NCBI GenBank assembly: GCA_009908735.1
Contig: JAAAOR010000149.1
Span: 1-22,045 of the forward strand
Source: Spirochaetota bacterium
Lineage (GTDB): Bacteria > Spirochaetota > Spirochaetia > DSM-27196 > PWMO01
DNA length: 22,045 nt
Direction of reading: 5' to 3'
Below are positions 8,374 through 15,662 of this stretch, piece after piece (the stretch's first letter is position 1; each line of letters opens with the position of its first letter). The position numbers and the translations under genes are program-made. A model generated the notes under the pieces. It was given only the letters and a program-made list of their open reading frames with translations, ran no database searches and was not told the DNA's origin.

Positions 8374-8502
8374 TCGGGGCCGCGTTCTCTCCCTCGTTCG
8401 CGGCTCGGGGCCGCGGTGTTTCCCGCGGTCGAGAGGTGACCCGTTCAGTTTATGGGGCTCAGCGCCGAAAATCTCTACAGAGTCGCGCGCGTGAAGGAGC
8501 AT

Positions 8503-9315
8503 ATGAACACTCGGGCCTGGTTTCTCATCTCACTCATCCTTGCCGTTGCGCCTTCCGGGGTCTTTGCCGACCCTGTCACCCATGTCATCCAAAAAGGCGA
8601 GACGCTTTACGCCATCTCCCGTAGCTACAACGTGCCCGTGGCGGCGGTTCGGGATGCAAATGACATTCGGGACCCACGGGATCTTGCGGTGGGGGTCGAG
8701 CTGCTTATTCCCTCCGTCTATCGCGTCGAGAAAGGGGATACCTATTACGCCATTGCGCGGCGCCACGAGATCTCCGTTGATGAGCTCCTCGATCTCAACG
8801 GCAGGAGGAGCTCGTCTGTTCTGCGGGCGGGTGACACCCTCTTTGTGCCGAGTTTGCAGGGCGACACCGACGGCGGCTCGCGGACTGCCGAAACGGGCGG
8901 AGACGAGAACAACTCCGAAAGCGAATTTCCGCAAGTTGCCGAGAGCGTGGGACCCGTCGACGGAAGCGGATACTGGCCGCATCCGGGCCGACGCGTTCGT
9001 CTGGACGGCAAGCTCCCGGGAGTGTCGATCCAGGGCTCCATCGGCGACGATGTTGTTTCGGTTTCTTCGGGCCGCGTTATCTATGCAGGACCTTATACGA
9101 CATTCGGGCGGGTTGTCATCGTACAAAGCGCCGCGGGCTACATCTACGTCTACGGTGGAAACCGCAGCCTCTCGGTAGCGGTGGGTGATCTCGTTCAGCC
9201 GGGCACGACCCTCGGAGAGCTGGGCGAAGCGCCGGATGGAAGCCGCTCTCGCCTGTACTTCAGCGTCTGGAAGAACGATAGCTTTGTTGATCCGTCACGC
9301 GCCCCGAGAAGCTAA
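8503..9315 (+). CDS. Secreted LysM-LytM (M23-like) protein, catalytically degenerate, NlpD/EnvC-like
   Basis: I start at the ATG at 8503 because AAGGAG lies 4-9 bases upstream and a signal peptide begins there (WFLISLILAVAPSGVFA, probable cleavage after A22); the ATG at 8452 would place a polar extension before it. The 270-residue product has two LysM peptidoglycan-binding modules (about 27-70 and 73-116), an acidic linker, and a LytM/M23 domain (about 157-264). The zinc ligands of active M23 peptidases are gone: HxxxD reads L171-x3-S175, the YxH motif reads YGG (H to G219), and HLH reads R250-L-Y252. It therefore probably binds rather than cuts peptidoglycan, like EnvC and NlpD, which activate amidases during cell separation. 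That function is inferred. No lipobox is visible. The sigma factor gene follows. Confidence 0.85.
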   Translation: MNTRAWFLISLILAVAPSGVFADPVTHVIQKGETLYAISRSYNVPVAAVRDANDIRDPRDLAVGVELLIPSVYRVEKGDTYYAIARRHEISVDELLDLNGRRSSSVLRAGDTLFVPSLQGDTDGGSRTAETGGDENNSESEFPQVAESVGPVDGSGYWPHPGRRVRLDGKLPGVSIQGSIGDDVVSVSSGRVIYAGPYTTFGRVVIVQSAAGYIYVYGGNRSLSVAVGDLVQPGTTLGELGEAPDGSRSRLYFSVWKNDSFVDPSRAPRS

Positions 9316-9358
9316 TATGTGCAGTGTGTTAGTAGAGTGCGTATCGATATGAATTAGC

Positions 9359-9387
9359 TTGACCATTTTCGGTCAGGAATCTACGAT
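9359..9387 (+). promoter_or_regulatory. Sigma-70 promoter of the sigma factor gene
   Basis: TTGACC (9359-9364, five of six consensus) is followed after 17 bases by TACGAT (9382-9387, four of six). Transcription should start near 9394, giving a leader of about 32 bases before the ATG at 9426. An inverted repeat TGACC-N6-GGTCA (9360-9375) overlaps the -35 box and could bind a regulator. Confidence 0.65.
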
Positions 9388-9425
9388 CAGGTCGCATTAC
9401 CCATCGCCGGGGGAGGGACCGCAGG

Positions 9426-10394
9426 ATGAACGAGACGCGCTCGGTGAAGCGTACGCACCTACACTCTCGGAAGAATCTCCACTCCAGCGAAGTCGATCCT
9501 CTCGCCTATTACCTGCGACAAATCTCCTGTTTTCATCTCCTCAGCCTCGAAGAAGAGCGCCACATTGGGCGCGAGCTTCAATCGGCACGTTCGGAGTTGG
9601 CTCGCCTGGAGGCGCTGCCGGAGATCGAGAAGACCTCCGTGGAGACTGTATCGCGTAGGCAGTCACTTCATGCCACGCTGCGGATGCATAAGAACCGCAT
9701 GATAAACGCCAACCTTCGTCTCGTAGTCTCCGTAGCGAAGAAGTACCAGCACCGGGGCCTTAACCTTCTCGACCTTATCGACGAGGGAAATATCGGCCTC
9801 ATTGAGGCGGTAGAGCGCTTCGATCACACAAAGGGTTGCAGATTCTCGACGTACGCCACGTGGTGGATTCGCCAGTCGATCGTGAAGTCTCTTGCCGACA
9901 AAGGCCGCACCATCCGGATCCCGGTACACATGCTGAACACAATCAAGAAGTACTATTTCGTCGCGAAACAACTAACACAGGAGCTCGGGCGGGAGCCGGT
10001 GGGGCATGAGCTCTGCGATTACATGAACCTCTCCGCCGGAAAGGTCACGCAGATCGTGCAGCTATCGCAGGAGACCACCTCGCTCGATGTCACCGTCGAC
10101 GAGGATAATTACACTCGCCTCGCGGACTTGATCGAGGATGAGAACTCGTCGGAACCATTTGACGAGGTCTACCACATCACCCTGCGGGACACCATCAGTA
10201 AGGTTCTCCGCCAACTCAGCAATCGGGAGATGCGCATCATCGAGCTGCGGTTCGGCCTCTCAGGGGAGGGACCTCTAACGCTCGAGGAGACCGGTAAGGT
10301 TCTCGGCATCACCCGCGAACGCGTGCGCCAGATCCAAGAGAAGGCCATCAACAAGCTGCGAAACTCTGAGATCATACAGGAGTTGCGCTTCTAG
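9426..10394 (+). CDS. Group 2 sigma-70 family RNA polymerase sigma factor (RpoS/RpoD-like)
   Basis: The 322-residue product contains region 1.2 (about 23-50, [10 protein letters not shown]), region 2 (about 91-161, including [22 protein letters not shown] and the -10-reading [13 protein letters not shown]), region 3 (about 165-245) and region 4 with its helix-turn-helix (about 285-312, [19 protein letters not shown]). It lacks the long region 1.1 and non-conserved insert of the primary sigma factor, so it is a group 2 alternative factor of RpoS size. The start is supported by GGAGGG (9411-9416) about 9 bases before the ATG. Its own promoter lies upstream. The LysM/LytM gene before it mirrors nlpD-rpoS of gamma-proteobacteria. 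A role in stationary phase or stress is inferred, not shown. Confidence 0.93.
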   Translation: MNETRSVKRTHLHSRKNLHSSEVDPLAYYLRQISCFHLLSLEEERHIGRELQSARSELARLEALPEIEKTSVETVSRRQSLHATLRMHKNRMINANLRLVVSVAKKYQHRGLNLLDLIDEGNIGLIEAVERFDHTKGCRFSTYATWWIRQSIVKSLADKGRTIRIPVHMLNTIKKYYFVAKQLTQELGREPVGHELCDYMNLSAGKVTQIVQLSQETTSLDVTVDEDNYTRLADLIEDENSSEPFDEVYHITLRDTISKVLRQLSNREMRIIELRFGLSGEGPLTLEETGKVLGITRERVRQIQEKAINKLRNSEIIQELRF

Positions 10395-10396
10395 CG

Positions 10397-10972
10397 ATGG
10401 CGGGATTCGATCGCATCACAACGCGCGCCGGAGACGGCGGCACAAGCTCGCTTCCGGGCCTCTCGGAACTGGCGAAGGATGATGCTCTGTTTGCCGTCCT
10501 CGGAGACCTCGACGAGCTTTCCTCGGCCTTGGGGCTCGCGCGCAGCACGGCGGCAGCCGGAGCGCTTCCGGGAGGGGCCCGGTCGCAGGACGTTCGCCGA
10601 CGGATCGAGTGGATGCAGTCCCTGGTGATCCGTGTCTCACAGACCGTGGCGGGGTGCCGAGTAGCGGGCGGCCCCGAGCTTCCCGACGCCACGGTCTCTG
10701 AGATCGAGCAGGCTCAGGGCGAGCTCATGCAACAGGTTCGCCTTCCCCACGATTTCGTCGTGCCCGGCGGGACGCGTCTCTCGGCTGAGGTTCATCTGGC
10801 GCGCACCATCTGCCGACGAGCGGAACGTAGTTGCGTAAGCGCGCGGCAGGAGTATGCGGACGCGGGGCTGGAAGCCGTTCTCCCCGTCCTCAACCGTCTG
10901 TCGGACTATGCGTTCGTGCTTGCGCTCGCCGCGGAGCCGGATCCCGGCGCGGGCAGCACCGAGACTGCATGA
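10397..10972 (+). CDS. Cob(I)alamin adenosyltransferase, PduO type
   Basis: A 191-residue enzyme that transfers the adenosyl group of ATP to cob(I)alamin, making coenzyme B12. The N-terminal ATP-binding motif TRAGDGGTSSL (9-19), the GDLDELSSALGLAR helix, the later RLSAEVHLARTICRRAERS segment and the C-terminal LNRLSDYAFVLAL are the conserved PduO/MMAB blocks. Length is normal. The ATG lies 2 bases after the sigma factor stop, so the two are very probably co-transcribed and coupled. A B12-dependent enzyme is expected elsewhere in the genome. The last 67 bases overlap the 3' end of the convergent Nudix gene. Confidence 0.92.
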   Translation: MAGFDRITTRAGDGGTSSLPGLSELAKDDALFAVLGDLDELSSALGLARSTAAAGALPGGARSQDVRRRIEWMQSLVIRVSQTVAGCRVAGGPELPDATVSEIEQAQGELMQQVRLPHDFVVPGGTRLSAEVHLARTICRRAERSCVSARQEYADAGLEAVLPVLNRLSDYAFVLALAAEPDPGAGSTETA

Positions 10973-11448
10973 CTCAGCATCTTCTCGCCGTCGAATAGGA
11001 ATTTTCCTATTACGTACGCGCCACCGAGAACGTGAGGAAGCCACAGGCGGTCGTCCTCCCACATTTCGGTGTAAGGGATCTCATCGAGCCGGCACCAGAA
11101 CGGATCCGCTTCGTCGGTTTCAATGAGGTGGCCGCTGTAGCTGTCCCCGAGAAACACTTCGCCGTAGAGGGAGTAGCCGTCGGCAAAAACGAAGGAGAGG
11201 TTGGCCACCTGGCGTAGATCGTGCGGGGTGATGCCCACCTCTTCCTGTGTCTCACGCACCGCGGCCTCGAGGTAGGTTTCGCCCGGCTCGAGGCGTCCGC
11301 CGGGTCCGTTGATCTTGCCGGAGCCGAGTCCCCGCTTCTTTCGGATAAGCAGAATGTAGGGCTCCTGCCGCACAAATGCTATGACGGCGCGGTCGGTTGG
11401 TTGCCAGTGTATCCAATCAAATGTTTCAACGGTTTGTAAATTCACCAA
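10906..11448 (-). CDS. Nudix hydrolase, MutT/8-oxo-dGTP diphosphatase-like
   Basis: A 180-residue protein with a complete Nudix box, G51-x5-E57-x7-R65-E66-x2-E69-E70-x-G72, in a MutT-like beta-alpha-beta core. The run KINGPGGRLEPGE before the box resembles eukaryotic MTH1-type sanitising enzymes, so hydrolysis of oxidised dNTPs is the best guess, but Nudix substrates cannot be read from sequence alone. The start is TTG at 11448 or GTG at 11445; AAAGG lies upstream at 11458-11454, giving workable spacing to either. The C-terminal ~22 residues (Ala/Ser/Gly-rich) are encoded within the convergent adenosyltransferase gene. Confidence 0.85.
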   Translation of the reverse strand: MVNLQTVETFDWIHWQPTDRAVIAFVRQEPYILLIRKKRGLGSGKINGPGGRLEPGETYLEAAVRETQEEVGITPHDLRQVANLSFVFADGYSLYGEVFLGDSYSGHLIETDEADPFWCRLDEIPYTEMWEDDRLWLPHVLGGAYVIGKFLFDGEKMLSHAVSVLPAPGSGSAASASTNA

Positions 11449-11453
11449 TGTTA

Positions 11454-11495
11454 CCTTTCGAGTTGAAAGGAGGATATGAAAAATGCTACCCTTTC
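11454..11495 (+). promoter_or_regulatory. Candidate translational switch: one SD strand shared by two hairpins
   Basis: The strong Shine-Dalgarno GAAAGGAGG (11465-11473) contains GAAAGG (11465-11470), which can pair perfectly with CCTTTC upstream (11454-11459, loop GAGTT) or with CCTTTC downstream (11490-11495, loop of 19 bases holding an ATG). The two six-pair hairpins are mutually exclusive, and both mask part of the ribosome site. This is the pattern of a switch or attenuator controlling the small ORF and possibly hppA. It is seen in sequence; a regulatory role is inference. Confidence 0.4.
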
Positions 11496-11553
11496 GTCAA
11501 TTTCACGTGTTCATGAGCCCACCACCGCAAGAGAGGTAACGAGAACATGTTAG
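11476..11553 (+). CDS. Possible 25-residue leader peptide overlapping the hppA start
   Basis: An ATG at 11476 sits behind the best Shine-Dalgarno in this part of the window (AAAGGAGG, ending 2 bases before the start, which is closer than optimal). It opens a 25-codon frame, MKNATLSSISRVHEPTTARE followed by VTRTC, ending in TAG at 11551-11553. The frame overlaps the hppA ATG at 11547 by 7 bases in another register, so ribosomes ending here could re-initiate on hppA. The peptide has no transmembrane segment and no run of one amino acid that would mark a classical attenuator. It may not be expressed. Confidence 0.35.
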   Translation: MKNATLSSISRVHEPTTAREVTRTC

Positions 11554-13712
11554 GTTTTGTAGTAATCGCAGTAATGGCTGCACTCGCGTTTGCCGGCATC
11601 AACTACGTTGGGGTGAAGCGTCTCGACACCGGTACGGCGGTCATGCAGGAGATCGCCGGCGCCATCCAGGAAGGTGCCGACGCCTTCATCAAGCACGAGT
11701 ACAAGCTAATCTTTTCAATTGCCGTTTTCATCGCCGTTGGTCTCGGACTGCTGGTCGCGTGGTACACGGGGGTCGCCTTCATACTTGGTGCGACCATGAG
11801 CGCATCGGCGGGGTGGATCGGCATGAAGATCGCCACGCTTGCGAACGTGCGGGTAGCAAATCGTGCCCGCGATTCGAAGGACCTCGGCAGCACTCTGCGA
11901 GTCGCGTTTCGGGGCGGGAGCGTCATGGGGCTGAGCGTCGGCGGCTTCTCGCTGCTGGGGCTTGTTCTGGTGTATTTCGTTTTCGGTGTTCTTCTCGGGC
12001 AGACCGATTCCTCTCGTCTGACAGTCGAGGTGAACTGGATCGGGGTGAACTTCATCCCCTTTACCATGTCGGTCTCCGGGTACGCGCTCGGCTGTTCGAT
12101 CATCGCTATGTTCGACAGGGTCGGTGGTGGTATCTACACAAAGGCGGCCGATATGGGCGCCGACCTGGTCGGAAAAACTGAGGCGCACATCCCGGAGGAC
12201 GACCCGCGAAATCCGGCGACTATTGCCGACAACGTGGGTGACAACGTGGGGGACGTCGCGGGCCTGGGCGCCGACCTCCTCGAAAGCTATGTCGGGTCGC
12301 TTATCTCGGCAGTGGTTCTTGCCGCCTACATGTTCCACCTGAGGCTGGACACCGCCCGCGAGCTTGCTCCGGGACTGGTTCAGAAGATGATCGACTTTCC
12401 CATGATGTTCGCCGGTATCGGCATTTTCGGCTCGATCATCGGGATACTGGCACTGCTTGCCCAGAAAAACTCAACCGCCAAACCGCACCGGCAACTCAAC
12501 ACCGCCGTGTTCACCTCCGCCGCGCTGACGCTTCTGGCAACGGGCGTGCTCAGCTACTTCTACTTCCAGGGCGAGAATGTTGCCGAGGTAGACTTTCGTC
12601 TCGGGCCCCTCTCGCCGTGGATTGCCGCGGTTATGGGCATTATCACGGGCATCGTGATCGGACAGCTTGCGGAGTACTTCACGAGCTACGACTACAAGCC
12701 CACGATGACCATTTCGGAGGCGTCGCGCGAAGGTACGGGACTCACCATCACCCAGGGCATGGCCGTGGCCATGCGCTCGGTCTTTTATCCGATTCTGATG
12801 ATGGCAGTGGCCGTTATCGCCGCAAGCGCGGTTGCTGGGTTGTACGGTGTGGCCATGGCGGCTATCGGTATGCTGTCCTTCGTGGTCACGACGGTGTCGG
12901 TCGACACCTACGGGCCGATCGCGGACAACGCCGGGGGGATCAGCGAGATGTCGGCACTCGACCCCTACGTGCGGGAGATAACGGACGAGCTCGACTCTGT
13001 GGGTAACACGACTGCAGCTATCGGCAAGGGTTTTGCGATAGGTTCCGCGGCGCTCGCCGCACTCTCGCTTTTTGCCTCCTACCTCTATTCCCAGGCGGGG
13101 CCGATGGACGACATAAACAGCTTTGAGCTGGTGCTCGACATAATCTCACCACTTACGTTGGCCGGTGGCCTCGTGGGAGCCGCGCTCCCATACCTTTTCT
13201 CCGGAATACTGATCGAAGCGGTCGCAAAAGCGGCCCGCAAAATGGTGCAGGAGGTTCGCCGCCAATTCAAAGCGGACCCGAAAATCCTCAGCGGCGAAAC
13301 GCGTCCGGATTACCGCAGGGCTATTGAGATCTCTTCCGCCGGTGCCCTTGCGGAGATGAAAACGCCGGCGCTCCTCGCCGTGCTCGCCCCGCTTGTGGGA
13401 GGATTTTTACTTGGAACGGCATTCGTCGGGGGTTTGCTTATCGGAACGACACTTTCGGCGATCATGCTGGCCCTCTTCACGGCAAACTCCGGTGGCGCCT
13501 GGGATAACGCGAAGAAGTACATCGAGCAGGGACACCACGGCGGTAAGGGCTCGGAGGCACACGCCGCGAGCGTTGTCGGCGACACAGTTGGAGATCCGCT
13601 GAAGGATACCGTCGGACCGTCGCTGGATATCCTTATCAAGATCATGGCGACCATTTCACTGATCACCGTGTCGGTGTTCGGCAAGTACAACTTGCTCGGC
13701 ATTTTCCAGTAG
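11547..13712 (+). CDS. hppA: Membrane-bound K+-dependent pyrophosphatase, ion-translocating (Na+ and/or H+)
   Basis: The 721-residue, highly hydrophobic protein (about 16 membrane helices expected) hydrolyses cytoplasmic pyrophosphate and pumps cations. Visible signatures are ADMGADLVGKTE, the substrate-site EDDPRNPATIADNVGDNVGD, and DNAGGISEM near residue 460. In the K+ site motif GNTTAAIGKG, A490 and G493 replace the Lys and Thr of K+-independent enzymes, so this is a K+-dependent type. The gating glutamate is E246 in LLESYVGS, the same position and number as in the sodium-pumping Thermotoga maritima enzyme as I recall it, so Na+ or mixed Na+/H+ transport is likely. GAGAGG (11531-11536) precedes the ATG by 10 bases. 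A small coupled gene follows one base after the stop. Confidence 0.97.
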   Translation: MLGFVVIAVMAALAFAGINYVGVKRLDTGTAVMQEIAGAIQEGADAFIKHEYKLIFSIAVFIAVGLGLLVAWYTGVAFILGATMSASAGWIGMKIATLANVRVANRARDSKDLGSTLRVAFRGGSVMGLSVGGFSLLGLVLVYFVFGVLLGQTDSSRLTVEVNWIGVNFIPFTMSVSGYALGCSIIAMFDRVGGGIYTKAADMGADLVGKTEAHIPEDDPRNPATIADNVGDNVGDVAGLGADLLESYVGSLISAVVLAAYMFHLRLDTARELAPGLVQKMIDFPMMFAGIGIFGSIIGILALLAQKNSTAKPHRQLNTAVFTSAALTLLATGVLSYFYFQGENVAEVDFRLGPLSPWIAAVMGIITGIVIGQLAEYFTSYDYKPTMTISEASREGTGLTITQGMAVAMRSVFYPILMMAVAVIAASAVAGLYGVAMAAIGMLSFVVTTVSVDTYGPIADNAGGISEMSALDPYVREITDELDSVGNTTAAIGKGFAIGSAALAALSLFASYLYSQAGPMDDINSFELVLDIISPLTLAGGLVGAALPYLFSGILIEAVAKAARKMVQEVRRQFKADPKILSGETRPDYRRAIEISSAGALAEMKTPALLAVLAPLVGGFLLGTAFVGGLLIGTTLSAIMLALFTANSGGAWDNAKKYIEQGHHGGKGSEAHAASVVGDTVGDPLKDTVGPSLDILIKIMATISLITVSVFGKYNLLGIFQ

Positions 13713-13713
13713 C

Positions 13714-13962
13714 ATGGCAACCGGGGAGGACCTCGCGGCTGAGGAGCTCATTCTGCTCATCCTTAAGAAACGCAAGCAAAAGGAAGAGCGGGGCGAGCGC
13801 CCGGTGCGGGTGGTCCTCTCTATGGATGCCTATCGAAGGATACAACAGTACCATGCGGAGCTCGGAGAGCTCCCCAACGAGAGTATCGACTACATCACCC
13901 GCGACACTATCTTCAACCTTCCGGTCTTCATCGACAACAGTCGCGGCTGTGACGTGGAATAG
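13714..13962 (+). CDS. Small conserved-looking protein of unknown function, coupled to hppA
   Basis: I do not recognise this 82-residue protein. The ATG follows the hppA stop by one base, so translation is almost certainly coupled; there is no separate Shine-Dalgarno. It is soluble, with a charged helix (about 8-30, EELILLILKKRKQKEERGER), then a strand-like RVVLSMDAYRRIQQYHAEL segment and a C-terminal half rich in Ile, Asp and Asn ending in CDVE. The amphipathic pattern and immediate coupling argue for a real gene. It ends 5 bases before the convergent sppA stop. It could be a regulator or partner of the pyrophosphatase, but nothing in the sequence proves it. Confidence 0.7.
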   Translation: MATGEDLAAEELILLILKKRKQKEERGERPVRVVLSMDAYRRIQQYHAELGELPNESIDYITRDTIFNLPVFIDNSRGCDVE

Positions 13963-13967
13963 CGAAG

Positions 13968-15650
13968 CTAGAGCAGGCCGGTGTCCACCAAGTGCTCCGG
14001 CACGATCGCGAGTGGACGGCGCCGAAGGGCGAACACCGCGTCGGCGAGGGCCCGGGCCCCCGCGATTCCGGGCGCGGCGCCGGCTGTCGACGCGTCGACG
14101 CCGCCACCGCCACCGGTACCGGCACCGACACCGCCACCGGAGTGAAGGGCGTCGCCCGTCTCGGCCGCTGCCGCCGATAGACGCTTTGCGAGCACCCTCT
14201 CGATGATCGACGGCTTTACCTGAGGATGAAACAGAAGCGTGAGGCGCCGAATCTGGAGCTGGGAACGCAGCCACTCGAGCGCTTCGGGGAGGCCGCCGAG
14301 CTCATCGACGAGCCCGATCGACACTGCGTCGGCGCCGGACCACACCCTACCGCCCGCAACCGTTTCGATCTCCTCCCGTGACATGTTGCGCGCGGAGGAT
14401 GCCCGGTCGAGAAAGTCCTCGTAGACGTGCTCTATGCGCGTGTCGAGAAGCTCTTGCTCATCGCGGCGCATGCGGCGGAACGGGGTGCCGAGGTCGGCGA
14501 AGCGGCCGGTGCGCACGGCGTCGCTGGTTACTCCCTGTCGTTTGAGCGTGGTTTCAACCTCGGGGAGAAGCATGATGACACCGATCGATCCCGTGAGGGT
14601 GCCCGGCTCGGCAAAGACCCGGTCCGCCTCGGTGGCCACCCAGTAGCCGCCCGACCCGGCAACGTTCGCCATCGAAACGACGACCGGTTTTTTTCGGTGA
14701 AGAGCGATAAGCTCGCGCCGGATGCTTTCTGATGCGAGCGCGCTCCCTCCCGGTGAGCTCACCCGAAGCACCACGCCCTTGACGCGCTTGTTCTCCGCCA
14801 GACTCCGGATCTCCCGCGCGAAGCTTCTGTCTCCCACGCAGCGACCGAGCGCCGGGTCCCGCCGGGATTCGCCGTCGCAGATAGCGCCGTCAAGGAAGAG
14901 AACGGCGACCTTCTTTCCGAAGCAGCCCATTCGGCCGCGGAGTTTCGTCTCCCGCCGCTTTTCGCCCGAGTCGTCTTCGAGCTCCCGCACAACCTCATGC
15001 ACGGTGGCCGCCCTCGTCATCCAGCCATGGCCCACCGACTGCTCCGCGGGCAGGACATGTCCGTCGATGAGTACACCCAGGTCTTCGCTCGTCTTGCCGA
15101 GCGCTCCGGCGATTGCCTGCAGAAGCCGATTATGGGCGCCTCCATAAAATGCCTCGTACTGCTCGCGATTGGCGGAATCGAGGGAGTCGCGAAGAAAGCC
15201 GTCGGCGGCGCTCTTGTACTGCCCCCGGCGCAGGACCGTCACCCGCGCACCAAAGCGGTCCAGAAGTCGCCGGAAGAAGAGAAATCGCCGCGCTACGCCG
15301 AGTACCCGCAACTCTCCCGATGGATGGATGATGCGGGTAGAGCAGGCAGACGCCAGGTAAAGGGTAAGAAAATCACAATCTTCACAGCAGAACACGACGT
15401 TCTTGCCTGCGTCGGCAAGTCGCACGAGCTCCGCGCGTATGCTCTCGACCGCGGCGAAGCCGCCGGGGGAGAAGTCGGCGCGGTGGTCTACGAGCACCGT
15501 TTTGATGCGACGCGAGCGGAGAAGGCGTCGGACCTGCTCGAAGAACCGATCGTAGCGGAATCGGGGTTGGGATCGCCTGGCAACGGAGAGGCCTTCGCCG
15601 GTCGGGCTGTCGTGATAGCTGCCGGAAAGCAGGATGCGAGTGTAGGCCAT
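13968..15650 (-). CDS. sppA: Signal peptide peptidase SppA (S49 protease, long type) without membrane anchor
   Basis: From the ATG at 15650 (AGAGGAG about 8 bases upstream) the product is 560 residues with two tandem S49 domains, as in Escherichia coli SppA. The catalytic lysine is K146 in GQYKSAADGF in the first domain and the nucleophile is S333 in GSGGYW in the second, followed by the GTLTGSIGV block. Both members of the Ser-Lys dyad are present, so it should be active. Unlike the E. coli enzyme it shows no N-terminal membrane helix or signal peptide, which suggests a cytoplasmic or peripherally bound protease. The C-terminus carries a Gly-rich stretch (GGGVGAGTGGGGG) encoded by a hexamer repeat and a ~50-residue extension. 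It is the last gene of a four-gene operon. Confidence 0.93.
   Translation of the reverse strand: MAYTRILLSGSYHDSPTGEGLSVARRSQPRFRYDRFFEQVRRLLRSRRIKTVLVDHRADFSPGGFAAVESIRAELVRLADAGKNVVFCCEDCDFLTLYLASACSTRIIHPSGELRVLGVARRFLFFRRLLDRFGARVTVLRRGQYKSAADGFLRDSLDSANREQYEAFYGGAHNRLLQAIAGALGKTSEDLGVLIDGHVLPAEQSVGHGWMTRAATVHEVVRELEDDSGEKRRETKLRGRMGCFGKKVAVLFLDGAICDGESRRDPALGRCVGDRSFAREIRSLAENKRVKGVVLRVSSPGGSALASESIRRELIALHRKKPVVVSMANVAGSGGYWVATEADRVFAEPGTLTGSIGVIMLLPEVETTLKRQGVTSDAVRTGRFADLGTPFRRMRRDEQELLDTRIEHVYEDFLDRASSARNMSREEIETVAGGRVWSGADAVSIGLVDELGGLPEALEWLRSQLQIRRLTLLFHPQVKPSIIERVLAKRLSAAAAETGDALHSGGGVGAGTGGGGGVDASTAGAAPGIAGARALADAVFALRRRPLAIVPEHLVDTGLL
14106..14141. repeat. ACCGNN hexanucleotide tandem repeat inside sppA
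   Basis: Six consecutive hexamers, ACCGCC, ACCGGT, ACCGGC, ACCGAC, ACCGCC and ACCGGA, lie in the sppA 3' region. On the coding strand they specify alternating glycine and a small residue, forming the Gly-rich linker. Length change in steps of six would keep the frame. Confidence 0.75.
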
Positions 15651-15662
15651 GGGCAATCTCCT

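Noticed and set aside
8119..8439. 106-codon frame across the tRNA genes
   Set aside because: It reads through both tRNAs and the terminator, so it is not a protein gene.
8452..8502. Upstream ATG start for the LysM protein
   Set aside because: It would add a 17-residue polar stretch before the signal peptide, and the ATG at 8503 has AAGGAG at good spacing.
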